NCBI GenBank assembly: GCA_021774435.1
Contig: JAJFJB010000403.1
Location: 1-51,259, forward strand
DNA length: 51,259 nucleotides
Reading direction: 5' to 3'
Source of the DNA: Alphaproteobacteria bacterium
GTDB taxonomy: Bacteria; Pseudomonadota; Alphaproteobacteria; UBA8366; GCA-2717185
Position 1 is the stretch's first letter, and each line of letters starts with the position of its first letter. Under the pieces are notes generated by a model. That model was not told the origin of the DNA. It ran no database searches and saw only the letters and a list, made by a program, of their open reading frames with translations. Shown here one piece after another: positions 27,153-36,827 of this stretch. The position numbers were made by a program, and so were the translations under genes.

Positions 27153-28375
27153 CCAACAACGTCATGGCGATTAACGTTCAGCCAAATGAGATCTGCTCGG
27201 CCTGTCTGTCGGCGAACCTTGGCGCTGTCATTGATTTGCCGAACTTCCCGCAGATTGCGATTTTCGCCGATACGCCGGATGACAGCGCCTGTCCGCCCGT
27301 CGATCAGGCCATGATGATCTGCGAGGATTGTGGGCACCTTCAGTTGCGGGACAATCTCGATCCCGCATTCCTATATGACGAGCGCTTTACGCACCGCACT
27401 TCGAACAGCGCATCGGCTTCGAAGAGCAATTTGTACTTCGCCGATTTCATTAAAGGAGTCGCCGGAGATCGCCGCTTCGAACGCGTCATAGAGGTCGGCT
27501 GCAATGACACGTTCCTGTTGCGGAACCTTTTGGAAATTTGTGATACGGCGTCCGGGATCGACCCGGTTTGGCGCGGTAAGGAATCGGAATTCGGTTCGGA
27601 ACTCGAACCGGCCGTGCGGGAGCGCGTCCGCGTTGTCGGCGACTTCGTGGAAGGCGTGGATTATGAATCTGCGATCGGCGGCAAGCCTGACCTCGTCGTC
27701 TCGTCGTTCGTATTCGAACACTTGCGGGAACCGCGCCGTGTTTTTGAGAAACTTTTAGAAGTGTGCGCCGATGATGCTTTGTTCGTTATCCAGGTACCGG
27801 GAACCGATATGCTGCTGGACAATTGCCGCTTCGATCAGTTCTCCCATCAGCACTATCAACAGTTCACGCTCGATTCCTTTATCCGAATGATCGAAGGCGC
27901 CGGCGGCGAATACGTCGCCCACGATGTGCTTTATTCTGTCTGGGGTGCAATCATGGTGGCGTTTCGTAAAGGGGCCGGGAAGAAACGCTGTGGACTCGAT
28001 TTACGCTGCGCGACCAGGGACCTAGTCGAGGATCGCAAAAACCGTTTCGACCAGCAGATACAGGCCTGTCAGGCGGCAGTTAAAGCGGCAGGCGCTCGGA
28101 AGGTTTACGGTCTTGGCGCGGCGCAGAATTTCCCCAGCCTTGCCTATTTCATGGGCGACGTGGTGGCATCCCTTGAATACATCATCGACGACGACCCAGG
28201 CCGCCAGAACAAATATTATCCCGGTTTTCCGGTCCAGACCGCTGCTGCCGACACAGATGCTGATTATGGAAAAGCCGCGATATTGATTACCGCTCCGGAT
28301 TATGGCCGCGTGCTAATCGGCCGGGCCCATCAATTGGGGGCGGAGCAATGTATCCTACCCGTGAATATTATCTGA
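27149..28375 (+). CDS. Zinc-ribbon class I methyltransferase, sugar C-methyltransferase type
   Basis: This 408-residue protein has the three-part layout of TylC3/NovU/TcaB9-like sugar C-methyltransferases. The N-terminal zinc-binding part has CSAC (about residues 17-20) and CEDCGHLQ (about 59-66). The central SAM-binding domain has VIEVGCNDTFLL as motif I. The C-terminal Rossmann-like domain (about 290-408) has VYGLGAAQNFPSLAYF. Known members methylate a carbon of a keto-deoxy sugar nucleotide. QFSHQHYQQFT supplies the conserved histidines of the active-site region. It overlaps the upstream PhyH gene by ATGA and sits 11 nt before the SDR gene. The substrate is not known, but the family points to a modified sugar. 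Confidence 0.88.
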   Translation: MTNNVMAINVQPNEICSACLSANLGAVIDLPNFPQIAIFADTPDDSACPPVDQAMMICEDCGHLQLRDNLDPAFLYDERFTHRTSNSASASKSNLYFADFIKGVAGDRRFERVIEVGCNDTFLLRNLLEICDTASGIDPVWRGKESEFGSELEPAVRERVRVVGDFVEGVDYESAIGGKPDLVVSSFVFEHLREPRRVFEKLLEVCADDALFVIQVPGTDMLLDNCRFDQFSHQHYQQFTLDSFIRMIEGAGGEYVAHDVLYSVWGAIMVAFRKGAGKKRCGLDLRCATRDLVEDRKNRFDQQIQACQAAVKAAGARKVYGLGAAQNFPSLAYFMGDVVASLEYIIDDDPGRQNKYYPGFPVQTAAADTDADYGKAAILITAPDYGRVLIGRAHQLGAEQCILPVNII

Positions 28376-28386
28376 CGAGCTGATCG

Positions 28387-29160
28387 ATGGAACCTGGCCT
28401 CGAAGGAAAGCGAGCACTGGTCACCGGCGCGGGGCGGGGGATCGGCCGGGAGATTGCGGCGACATTGGCGGCGCAAGGCGCCGCCGTTGCCGTTGTTTCC
28501 CGAACCCAGAGCGATATCGATACGATGTTGGAAACGCTCTCTTCCGGGCCGATTGGCCATTTTGGGATGTCGCTGGATCTTATGCTGGATGAGGCGCCGG
28601 CTGCATTGGCGGCGGCGATCGATCGTGACTTCGGTCCGCTTGATATTTTGGTCCATAATCTTGGCGGTACCTATGATGTGACGGACCCGTTTGCACCTAT
28701 CGAACAGTATCGCGACGTCATGCGTCTGAACTTCGATGTCGCCGTCGAACTCAACCGGCTCCTGCTTCACGGTATGACGCAGGCAAAGTGGGGCCGGATC
28801 GTGAATATTGCTTCGGTCGCGGCCTTTGAATTGAACGGCCCCCCCGCCTATGCCGCCGCGAAAGCGGCACTCTGCGCCTATACACGCTGTGTTGGCCGGT
28901 TGCTTGGCGGTGACGATGTCATTATGTCCGCGGTACTGCCTGGGATCGTGGAGACGGAAGACGGTTATTGGGCGGAGCAGAAACGATCCGATCCGGAACG
29001 GGTCCAGCGTTATCTTGACGAACGCTGCCCGCTGGGCCGCTTTGGAACGCCGAAAGAGATTGCTGATTTCGTCGCGTTCTTATGTTCGCCGTCCGCGTCA
29101 TTCAATCCCGGTGCGGTTTATCCACTCGATGGTGGGCAGTTACGGGGGTACGCCTTTTGA
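28387..29160 (+). CDS. Short-chain dehydrogenase/reductase (SDR)
   Basis: This 257-residue classical SDR has the NAD(P)-binding TGAGRGIG (about 14-21), HNLGG in place of NNAG, an active-site Ser in NIASVAAFEL and YAAAK as the catalytic Tyr/Lys. The C-terminus FNPGAVYPLDGGQLRGYAF is standard. It probably reduces or oxidises a keto or hydroxyl intermediate made by the neighbouring TPP enzyme, dioxygenases and methyltransferase (inference). Its TGA overlaps the TTG start of the next gene (TTGA). Confidence 0.92.
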   Translation: MEPGLEGKRALVTGAGRGIGREIAATLAAQGAAVAVVSRTQSDIDTMLETLSSGPIGHFGMSLDLMLDEAPAALAAAIDRDFGPLDILVHNLGGTYDVTDPFAPIEQYRDVMRLNFDVAVELNRLLLHGMTQAKWGRIVNIASVAAFELNGPPAYAAAKAALCAYTRCVGRLLGGDDVIMSAVLPGIVETEDGYWAEQKRSDPERVQRYLDERCPLGRFGTPKEIADFVAFLCSPSASFNPGAVYPLDGGQLRGYAF

Positions 29161-29984
29161 TCGATCCAGAAATTAAATTCGACGAGTTTGAAAACGATTA
29201 TTTTCATACGGTGATCAAGGACAGCCTGCGCGACTATGGCGGCATCGTAATCCGCAATGCCGTGGCTCCCCAACGTTGCGCATTCTACCGTGATCTGATT
29301 ACGCGGACACATGATGTGCTTGAGGCGAAGTGCACCGAAGAAGGGCACCCGCCGCATGAAGCGCGCGATGAGGACCATAAGCTTGGCGGTTGGCGGACCT
29401 TGGCCTATGAGCTCCGCGAAGGGCAGTTGCCGCCGAACGTATTTGAACAAGTCAATGTCGGATTTTCGATTTTCGATCTGATTGGAAATCTACAGTTCGC
29501 ACAGCTGATGTCGCGGTTTTTCGACGGCGCTTACCGTGTCTCGCCATCGGCCCACACGAGGCGTATTTCGCCGGGCCGGGACCTTCATTCCAAGTCCTGG
29601 CAAAAACCAGCCCTCTGTCACATTGATGCGCAATATCACGACCCACAGCATTTTAGCCTCAATTTTTGGGTGCCGCTGGACGATTGCGGTGTCGATGCTC
29701 CTGGCTTGCAGATCGTCAGGGACAACGTCCATGACACCCAGAACTTCGTCGGCTATGACCCGATTGCGAATTCATTCGACCCGGAAAGATTAAAGGTGAT
29801 CAACGAGAGGGTGTTTGAGCAGTTCGATGAGCAACAGCTTTTCGCACCGGAACTTAGGGTCGGCGATGTGTTTGTCTTTCACAATTGGACAATTCATCAA
29901 ACCAATTGTCACGAAGGGATGACGAAACCACGGCAAAGCTGTGAATTGAGGGTGATCCAAGAAGGTTGGGCGTTTCCCGAATAA
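29157..29984 (+). CDS. Phytanoyl-CoA dioxygenase (PhyH) family protein, second
   Basis: This ~275-residue Fe(II)/2-oxoglutarate oxygenase-type protein has metal ligands His155 and Asp157 in CHIDAQYH (canonical HxD) and distal His247 in NWTIHQTN. SCELRVI after it holds the probable 2-oxoglutarate Arg. It is only distantly similar to the PhyH protein two genes upstream, so the pair probably catalyse different steps. I place the start at TTG 29157, overlapping the SDR stop as TTGA, with GGGGG about 8 nt upstream. An ATG at 29082 would overlap the SDR by 79 bp and add residues unlike the family. Last gene of the operon. Confidence 0.82.
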   Translation: MIDPEIKFDEFENDYFHTVIKDSLRDYGGIVIRNAVAPQRCAFYRDLITRTHDVLEAKCTEEGHPPHEARDEDHKLGGWRTLAYELREGQLPPNVFEQVNVGFSIFDLIGNLQFAQLMSRFFDGAYRVSPSAHTRRISPGRDLHSKSWQKPALCHIDAQYHDPQHFSLNFWVPLDDCGVDAPGLQIVRDNVHDTQNFVGYDPIANSFDPERLKVINERVFEQFDEQQLFAPELRVGDVFVFHNWTIHQTNCHEGMTKPRQSCELRVIQEGWAFPE

Positions 29985-30033
29985 GGCGTGTCCTGAAGGC
30001 TCGGTCTTTCCGCTTCCACTATCCGGCATGATT

Positions 30034-30891
30034 TCAACTCTCGAGTGCAGCCGCGATCATATCCCGCAATACCCCTTTGCTGGAGGGTTGCCCCAATTCG
30101 AACAATCGTTTCTCCACGGACATATCCAGGGTCGTGCATTGTGACGATGAAATATTGTTGGCCGCGCGTACCTCGCAGAGTGCCGGCGAAACTTTCATCG
30201 CTTTGCACAATATGTTTGCGAACGCCACGTAACTGACATCCTCGTCCCCGCTGGCCTGATAAATTCCAAGCTTTTTCAGGCGCAATATCCTATCGATCAG
30301 GGTGACAATGAAGGGGACGGAAATAGGCGCGATGGTGACGTCGCTGAAGGCCGTTATTGTTTCGGATGCCCGTAACTTCGAAATCCAATTCTTCAGAAGC
30401 GGCATGTCTGGACCCACAACTTTGCTTGGCCGCAAGACGGCGGCGGTTCTCGCCGCAAGCATATCGCGCTCCGCCGCTGCTTTATGTTGGCCATAGGTTA
30501 TTGTTGCGTCGGGCCTTTCTTCATGCCGGCGTTGCGGGGCACTGCCGTTGAAAACACCGACAGTCGACAGTGAGAGAACGAAAGTACCGGCAGCGTTGAG
30601 CTGGCACGCAAGCGCGACCGGTCCATCGCGGTTGATGGTAGCGGACGCAGTGGGGTTGTCCTCGCAACCTTGCTGGTCCGTCATTGCGGTACAGATCACG
30701 GCCGTTTCCACCGCTGGCAACTCGGGCCACTCTTCCGGCGGCGCTGAAAGGTCTAGTTGAACGGATTTTGTTTCTGGAATCGGTGTCTCACGCCGCGTGG
30801 TGGCCATAACTGTCCATCCCAAGTTCGGCAGTGCGGTTACGAGGGCGCTTCCGACTTGACCGTCTCCGCCAACGATAAGGACGCTCGACAT
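30034..30891 (-). CDS. RmlD-like sugar-nucleotide reductase (NAD-dependent epimerase/dehydratase family)
   Basis: This 285-residue extended SDR has VGGDGQVGSAL at the N-terminus for cofactor binding, LSTVGVFNG as the Ser/Thr catalytic strand and YGQHKAAAE as the Tyr-x3-Lys pair. It most resembles dTDP-4-dehydrorhamnose reductase-type proteins, which reduce a 4-keto sugar nucleotide. No other rml gene is nearby, so the substrate is open. It lies 7 nt after the B12-binding radical SAM gene on the same strand and converges on the PhyH operon. Confidence 0.8.
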   Translation of the reverse strand: MSSVLIVGGDGQVGSALVTALPNLGWTVMATTRRETPIPETKSVQLDLSAPPEEWPELPAVETAVICTAMTDQQGCEDNPTASATINRDGPVALACQLNAAGTFVLSLSTVGVFNGSAPQRRHEERPDATITYGQHKAAAERDMLAARTAAVLRPSKVVGPDMPLLKNWISKLRASETITAFSDVTIAPISVPFIVTLIDRILRLKKLGIYQASGDEDVSYVAFANILCKAMKVSPALCEVRAANNISSSQCTTLDMSVEKRLFELGQPSSKGVLRDMIAAALES

Positions 30892-30898
30892 CGGCGGA

Positions 30899-32491
30899 TT
30901 AGTCCTTGCTTAGGGCCTCTGGGATCCGCGGCGACAGCTCGGCAAACAAGCCAGGCTGATGATACAGATCCTTGAAGGATTCGGGGCCGTCATAGTCTGG
31001 AAAGAATCGGCGGAATGTTTCCTTCGAGTGCGCGATCATCTGTTCCAACTGTCCGAGGTTCAGTCCGACCATGCGCGCATATTTCGCCTTGCGTGCGGCG
31101 TCCGGAAAATTGATGCGGCTCCAATCAAAGGCTCGAATGACGCCCATTTCATATTCGCTGAACGCATCGGTGTGATACAGGGCGACTGTACGCTTAATGA
31201 CCCGGTTGATCTTATCCTCGTCTTCGAGAAGTTTCTGTTTGGAGATCTTCTTCATCAAACGGGTGCCCACCATCGGTGTGGCAATGGAAAAGACCGAATA
31301 GTCGATTTCCGGGTGATCTTCGGCAAACAGGATCGTATCGAGAATTTCCGTGCGCGACTCGCCGGGCATCCCGACGACGAACATGCCGATGATTTCGAGA
31401 TCAAGTTTGTGCGCCCATGTAATGACATCGTGATGGTGTTCCACGGTGGAGTGGATTTTTCCGGCGCACTCCCGCAACGCGCGGTTGCTTCCCGATTCCA
31501 AAGGCGCGATCACCCGGTACATGCCGGTTTCCGCCATCGCGCCAATCGCGTCTTTGGTAACGGGCCACAGCGGAAGGCCCTGGCCCACGAACCAAGGAAA
31601 GCGGAGGTTGCGTTTGGCCAGCGCGTTTGTGAATTCGAGAATTTGCGCTTCGTTTACGGCGAAGAGATCGTCGAAAAAATGAATCTCCTCGATACCGTCT
31701 TCGAGCGCCTGCTCGATTTCGCGGAGAACCAGATCCATCGGTTTGCGACGATGCGTTTGCCGCGGGCCGCGCAAATGGGCAACGGAACAGAATGAGCATC
31801 TCAGGACGCAACTGCGCGACATCATGATATCGCGGTATTTGGGACTCCGCGCCGGATAGCGGATTTTTCCGAACTCCAGCGTCTTCGTGTATTGCAGCCG
31901 ATGTTCGTCGTCGAGGATGTGATAGGCGGGCAAGGGGAGGTCGGCCACGTCGATCCGCGGGTAGGTGGGGTTGCTGCTGTCGTGGTGTTTGCTTGTCACG
32001 CCATCAAGCGTGGCGACATCTGTTTCGGCGCGCAATCCGTCGAGCAAGTCGCCGACGGCAAAATCCACTTCGCCGAGGATCGAGTAGTCGCAAACCCCTT
32101 CGAGAACGGCTTTCCCGGGATAGTTCGTCGCTGTGTTGCCCGTGAGTACGGTCACGACATCTGGCATGAGCTTTCGGGAAAGTTCGAAGACTTGCCGTCC
32201 ATCCCAGTCTTGCGCGGTGGCGAAGGTCAAAATCGCTTGCACCATGACGACTGCGTCCGGCGAAAAGGTTTCCAAACGCCGCGCCAGTTTTTCATAACGG
32301 CCTTCGACATGAACACCGAGATCGAATAGCTCGACCTCAAAGTCACGCGACAGCAGATCAGCAGCGACGACCATGGGTTCCACGGGTGAAACAAGACGCC
32401 GCGTTTCAAAATCCGGGCGAGTTGGATCCGGGTCCACATCGTCTTCGCGATTGACCAGCGGGGGTACGACGATCAGGACTTTGCTCAACAT
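30899..32491 (-). CDS. B12-binding-domain radical SAM protein
   Basis: In this 530-residue protein the first ~150 residues form a cobalamin-binding-like alpha/beta domain (KVLIVVPPLVNRE, TVLTGNTATNYP). The radical SAM domain has the 4Fe-4S motif Cys228, Cys232, Cys235 in RSCVLRCSFCSV. A ~130-residue C-terminal extension follows. Family members perform radical methylations, rearrangements or ring changes on unactivated carbons. In this context a carbon-branch or lipid/sugar modification is plausible but unproven. It is paired with the RmlD-like gene as a two-gene operon and divergent from the FkbM gene across 155 bp. The start has no clear ribosome site. Confidence 0.86.
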   Translation of the reverse strand: MLSKVLIVVPPLVNREDDVDPDPTRPDFETRRLVSPVEPMVVAADLLSRDFEVELFDLGVHVEGRYEKLARRLETFSPDAVVMVQAILTFATAQDWDGRQVFELSRKLMPDVVTVLTGNTATNYPGKAVLEGVCDYSILGEVDFAVGDLLDGLRAETDVATLDGVTSKHHDSSNPTYPRIDVADLPLPAYHILDDEHRLQYTKTLEFGKIRYPARSPKYRDIMMSRSCVLRCSFCSVAHLRGPRQTHRRKPMDLVLREIEQALEDGIEEIHFFDDLFAVNEAQILEFTNALAKRNLRFPWFVGQGLPLWPVTKDAIGAMAETGMYRVIAPLESGSNRALRECAGKIHSTVEHHHDVITWAHKLDLEIIGMFVVGMPGESRTEILDTILFAEDHPEIDYSVFSIATPMVGTRLMKKISKQKLLEDEDKINRVIKRTVALYHTDAFSEYEMGVIRAFDWSRINFPDAARKAKYARMVGLNLGQLEQMIAHSKETFRRFFPDYDGPESFKDLYHQPGLFAELSPRIPEALSKD

Positions 32492-32646
32492 TTTAATTCG
32501 CTTCGGCTGGTTAAAATAGCGGTGCAGCAGCGGTATTCACGCGCATTATGGAATTCGGCTTCTTTGCAAACAATTAACGATAAAACGGCATAAATCCTAT
32601 AGGTAACATCTATTCCATTCCTGCAATCGGTCGCGGAGATAGTAGA

Positions 32647-33597
32647 ATGAATGAAGAACTCGCCTCCGCGCTAGCGATATTGTCAAATCACGTGGACGCT
32701 GAAAATCAATCGGGATCGGATATGGCGCATATGTCGCCGGGTAATAGTGTCGATGCGTTGGATGGTCTGATTGAAGTCTTGCCGGATATCAGAGAGAATC
32801 ACGCGCCGGCGTCGCCGTTTTATCAATATCTGAAACCACGCGTCATCGAAGCGGTGGCGAAGCGATTCTGCGGAGAGGAGCCGCAACCGGTTCCTTTGGC
32901 ACCATTTGGCGCATTGAAATTTCCCTATTTTTCGATGGGTAATGTTAATTCGCTCGATCTGTTCGGTTTGGATGAATTAATTCTCTTCGCCTTTTATTGG
33001 GCAAATAGAAAGCGTTATCAGCGCGTTGTGGATTTTGGTGCGAATATCGGTCTGCATTCCAATATTCTGAGCAAATGCGGTTTCGAAGTGCGGTCATTTG
33101 AGCCGGACCCCGTTCACTTGCTCGAATTACGGCGGCGACTGGTCCTGAACGGCTGTGCGGCGGTTGTGCATGAGGCCGCAATATCGACGCAGAAGGGACA
33201 GCATTCCTTTACCCGCGTTCTTGGCAATACGATGGGTAGCCATCTATCAGGGGAAAAGGCCGCGCCGTATGGCGACTTGGAATCGTTTGAAGTTGCGCTT
33301 GAACCGGCAGCGCCGCATATGGTTTGGGCTGACCTTGTAAAGATGGATATCGAAGGGCACGAAGCGACGGTCCTATGCGATACCGCCGCAGAGATATGGC
33401 GCGATACCGATGCTGTTGTCGAGGTCGGTTCAGCTGATAATGCAGCGCAGATCTTTGCACATTTTGAGAATTCGACCGTCAATCTGTTTGCTCAAAAGGT
33501 CGGTTGGCATCGCGTTGAACAGCTCGACGATATGCCGACCAGCCACCGTGATGGTTCGCTGTTCATTTCCATGAAAGACGCTATGCCCTGGGTTTGA
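32647..33597 (+). CDS. FkbM family methyltransferase
   Basis: This 316-residue SAM-dependent methyltransferase has motif I in VVDFGANIGLHSNIL (about residues 127-141), SFEPDP as the acidic ribose-binding strand and the FkbM hallmark VKMDIEGHEATVL. A ~120-residue N-terminal segment precedes the domain. FkbM proteins usually O-methylate sugars or polyketides and are common in polysaccharide clusters. GGAGAT is upstream of the ATG. The next gene starts 16 nt after its stop, so the pair is probably co-transcribed. Confidence 0.88.
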   Translation: MNEELASALAILSNHVDAENQSGSDMAHMSPGNSVDALDGLIEVLPDIRENHAPASPFYQYLKPRVIEAVAKRFCGEEPQPVPLAPFGALKFPYFSMGNVNSLDLFGLDELILFAFYWANRKRYQRVVDFGANIGLHSNILSKCGFEVRSFEPDPVHLLELRRRLVLNGCAAVVHEAAISTQKGQHSFTRVLGNTMGSHLSGEKAAPYGDLESFEVALEPAAPHMVWADLVKMDIEGHEATVLCDTAAEIWRDTDAVVEVGSADNAAQIFAHFENSTVNLFAQKVGWHRVEQLDDMPTSHRDGSLFISMKDAMPWV

Positions 33598-33612
33598 TAT
33601 TCTCTCCGCAGG

Positions 33613-35238
33613 ATGTTGCCGGGAGAGAATGTTTTGAGCAGCGAAACGTATGATTATGTAATTCTGGGTGCCGGATCGGCGGGTTGCGTTCTGGCAAATC
33701 GTTTGAGCGAGAATGGCCGCTATAGTGTTGCCGTCGTCGAGGGTGGCGGGAAGGATTCCTGGATCTGGTTCCATATCCCCGTCGGCTATCTTTTCGCTAT
33801 CGGAAATCCTCGCGCGGACTGGATGTTCCGGACCGAAGACGAAGCAGGACTCAACGGCCGCAGCCTGGCCTATCCCCGTGGCAAGGTGATCGGTGGCTGT
33901 TCGGCCATCAACGCGATGGTCTATATGCGCGGTCAGGCGGCAGATTATGACGGCTGGCGGCAGATGGGGCTGCCGGGCTGGGGCTGGGACGACGTTCTTC
34001 CAGCATTCAAGAAACAGGAAGATCATTTTCTGGGTGCCAGCGAACTGCACGGCGCCGGCGGGGAATGGAAGGTCAATGAACCGCGCACCAGTTGGGAAAT
34101 TTTGGACGCCTTTATCGATGCAAGCGAGGACGCGGGAATTCCGCGCACCAGCGACTTCAATAGCGGCAACAATGAAGGCTGCGGATATTTCCAGGTTAAT
34201 CAACAAAATGGGCGGCGTTGGAGCGCAGCTCGCGGGTTTCTGAAACCCGTTCTCGGCAGAGCCAACCTCACGCTGTTCACAGAAGGGCTGGTCGACCGCT
34301 TGGTCTTCGAAGGCAAACGCGCGACCGGCGCTGTAATCCGTCATAATGGGCGGCAGCGCCAGATTAAGGCGACCCGGTCAGTCATCATGAGCACCGGGGC
34401 GGTGGCGACACCCGCCATTCTGGAGCGCTCCGGCGTTGGGGACGGGGAGCGCCTAAAGGCGATGGGTGTGGAACCGGTACATCACTTGCCGGGCGTGGGA
34501 GAAAATTTGCAGGACCATCTTCAGATGCGCCTGATCTTTAAAGTCTCCGGTGTGAAGACGATGAACACGGAGTATCAGTCGATCGCAAAGCGGGTCGGGA
34601 TGGGGCTGAATTACGTATTGTTCCGGCGCGGCGCACTTACAATGGCGCCGTCGCAACTCGGTGCCTTCACGCAATCTTCTTCAGAATTCGAAACGCCGAA
34701 TTTGCAGTATCATATCCAGCCCCTGTCGCTGGATAAGTTTGGCGACCCGCTGCATACCTTCGATGCCTTTACGGTGAGCGTTTGCAATCTGCGGCCGTCC
34801 AGCCGCGGTTCGATTCATGCCCGGTCGACCGATCCGGAAGAGGCGCCCGTCATTGCGCCGAACTATCTTTCGGCGCCCGAAGACCGGCGCGTAGCGGTTG
34901 ATGCCATCAGGCTATCCCGGCGTATCGTCGCGACACCAGCATTACAGAAATTTGCGCCGGAAGAATATTTGCCCGGCGCGCAAATTGAAAGCGACGATGA
35001 CCTCGCGAAAGCCGCGGGTGATATCGGGACGACGATTTTCCATCCGGTGGGTACAGCGAAAATGGGCGCCGACAGCGATCCGATGGCGGTCACCGATGAA
35101 ACTCTTCGCGTGCGGGGTGTCGAAGGGCTCCGCGTCGTCGACGCATCCGTCATGCCGAACATAACGTCCGGCAATACCAACTCACCGACGATGATGATCG
35201 CCGAAAAAGCGTCTGCGATGATCCTCGCTGAAAGCTAA
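33613..35238 (+). CDS. GMC family FAD-dependent oxidoreductase (choline dehydrogenase-like)
   Basis: This ~540-residue flavoprotein of the glucose-methanol-choline oxidoreductase family has FAD-binding ILGAGSAGCVLANRL at the N-terminus and the GMC signatures YPRGKVIGGCSAINAMVYMRG-type and GAVATPAILERSGVG. The active-site His is in FHPVGTAKMG and the partner Asn in GNTNSPTMMIAEKA. It oxidises an alcohol; the substrate is not predictable. The start could be ATG 33613 or, more like the family (MSSETYDYVILG), TTG 33634, which has GGGAGAG 6 nt upstream. Its TAA overlaps the stop of the convergent gene at 35235, so the two tails share 4 bp. Confidence 0.9.
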   Translation: MLPGENVLSSETYDYVILGAGSAGCVLANRLSENGRYSVAVVEGGGKDSWIWFHIPVGYLFAIGNPRADWMFRTEDEAGLNGRSLAYPRGKVIGGCSAINAMVYMRGQAADYDGWRQMGLPGWGWDDVLPAFKKQEDHFLGASELHGAGGEWKVNEPRTSWEILDAFIDASEDAGIPRTSDFNSGNNEGCGYFQVNQQNGRRWSAARGFLKPVLGRANLTLFTEGLVDRLVFEGKRATGAVIRHNGRQRQIKATRSVIMSTGAVATPAILERSGVGDGERLKAMGVEPVHHLPGVGENLQDHLQMRLIFKVSGVKTMNTEYQSIAKRVGMGLNYVLFRRGALTMAPSQLGAFTQSSSEFETPNLQYHIQPLSLDKFGDPLHTFDAFTVSVCNLRPSSRGSIHARSTDPEEAPVIAPNYLSAPEDRRVAVDAIRLSRRIVATPALQKFAPEEYLPGAQIESDDDLAKAAGDIGTTIFHPVGTAKMGADSDPMAVTDETLRVRGVEGLRVVDASVMPNITSGNTNSPTMMIAEKASAMILAES

Positions 35239-36827
35239 CGGTAAGCGCCGCTGTAAAACCGAATGCGGTGAACGGTTTCGGTGAGGCCTTCCTCGATGTG
35301 ATCGATAACCGTTTCGATGGTATCCGCTTCTGCGAGGTCGCTATCAGGCAGCGTGCCGGCTTGATCCTCGCATTCGACGGTGAAGTGCTGGCGGAACGCC
35401 CATAGAAAATACGGCAAGTCCGATTCCTTATGGCATAGATCCAGTCCAGCTTTTGCCGTGCTCTCCGGCGTCAGCATCTGTTCGTCGCCGCTTTCCCCTT
35501 CATCGTCTAACCGCACCACGGCGATATCGCCGATCGGTTCCTCTATAACCTTGAGTAAAGCTTCCGCATCGCGGCCGTCGGCCAGTTCGGCGAGGAAACG
35601 GATATCCGCGGCCAGGAAATCAAAGACGATATCGTCCGGCAGCAGGTCACAAGACATCATTGCCGGGATGAGCTTAAAGCAATGCGTGCTGAAACCGTCT
35701 TCCGTGGCAAAGGATATCGCGACCGGCGCATGGTCGACGGCGGTGGCGTCGGACTGGATGAAGGAATCCCGGACCTGTTCACTGATCCGTTCCGTCGCGT
35801 AGAACAGCAGTCCGGCGCTGTCGATTTCGATCTCGCGGGATCCCGTATCGCGGTGCGCCGCCAGGCCTTCGGTCATGGCGTCTTCGGTGGAAAGTAAGGC
35901 GGTTGTCACGACCCCGCCGATGCCGTCCTCGATGAATTGCTTGGCCCCGGAAAGATAGCTCTCACTATAGACGGCGTTGGGTTCGGCGAAGACCAGGTCG
36001 GCGTCGAGATGACGTGCCGCAACCGCTGAACTGTATTGCGCGCCGGCAATGCACCAAAGGGCCGGGTCGGGTGTCGCTTCGCTTTCCATGTGACCCAACA
36101 ATGTCTCGGGAATTATCGTGGTACGAACTTCGGCGAATTTTCGGATCGTGTCGAAGAGCGGGTCGCCGAGAAGCCGATCGCGATCTTCCTCCGCAGTGTA
36201 GACATCCAATATCACGCTGCTGTTTTGCGCGAGTGCTGGAATATTGCCCGGCGCAAGCAGGCTTGGGACGGCATAGGATAAACATTTGCGTACGTTCGGC
36301 TCGCCCCATACGGCGAGATTGATGAGTGTCGGGCGGGTTTCGCTGGTGGCTGTTGAAGGTGCGAGTTGGCGGGCGAGGGCTTTTTGCGTATCGAAGAAGT
36401 CCAGGGCCTCAAGGTAGAAACCGCCGTCATCGGATTGTCCCGTCATGCCGAGTGTCTTGAGCAGGTCGCGGGCAATATCGGGGCGTTGGTGGTGGATCAA
36501 CTGCCGGGCGATGGTGATACGGATTTCCGGTGCCAGCAGCGCGTGCGCCAGCAGATCAAGGGGGTTCTCTATGATCGCTCTGCGGGCATAATTCTCCGCG
36601 TCCTGCAGACGTTGGAGCCGCGCGCAAGCCAAGGCCAGACCTGAGTACAGGCCCAAATCATCCGCTTCTTCGACGAATGTGATCCCGTGTGCAATTACGG
36701 GGATCAGTTGTTCGAGAAGCTCGGAAGCCTCGGCATTTTGTCCGGCGGCGATAAACTGTTCGATACCTTGGACGACCGTCGCAATATTGGCTAGGGCTTC
36801 CTCTTCCGATTGTTCAGGACCGCTCAT
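35235..36827 (-). CDS. Unrecognised family protein, copy 2 of 3
   Basis: I do not recognise this 530-residue protein, a paralogue of those at 21518 and 42643. Residues ~20-165 are helical and TPR-like (LYSGLALACARLQRLQDAE). The core starts at Trp174: AVWGEPNVRKCLSYAVPSLL, then APGNIPAL. VILDVYTAEED, LDADLVFAEPNAVYSESY, DFLAADIRFLAELADG and DLPYFLWAFRQHFTVEC follow, each aligning with the other copies. It is soluble and acidic, with no signal sequence. It is the third gene of a tightly coupled operon, sharing ATGA with a glycosyltransferase, which supports a role in glycan assembly or modification (inference). Confidence 0.77.
   Translation of the reverse strand: MSGPEQSEEEALANIATVVQGIEQFIAAGQNAEASELLEQLIPVIAHGITFVEEADDLGLYSGLALACARLQRLQDAENYARRAIIENPLDLLAHALLAPEIRITIARQLIHHQRPDIARDLLKTLGMTGQSDDGGFYLEALDFFDTQKALARQLAPSTATSETRPTLINLAVWGEPNVRKCLSYAVPSLLAPGNIPALAQNSSVILDVYTAEEDRDRLLGDPLFDTIRKFAEVRTTIIPETLLGHMESEATPDPALWCIAGAQYSSAVAARHLDADLVFAEPNAVYSESYLSGAKQFIEDGIGGVVTTALLSTEDAMTEGLAAHRDTGSREIEIDSAGLLFYATERISEQVRDSFIQSDATAVDHAPVAISFATEDGFSTHCFKLIPAMMSCDLLPDDIVFDFLAADIRFLAELADGRDAEALLKVIEEPIGDIAVVRLDDEGESGDEQMLTPESTAKAGLDLCHKESDLPYFLWAFRQHFTVECEDQAGTLPDSDLAEADTIETVIDHIEEGLTETVHRIRFYSGAYR

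Noticed and set aside
33430..34344. 304-codon frame opposite the FkbM/GMC junction
   Set aside because: Spans two genuine plus-strand genes and shows no family resemblance.
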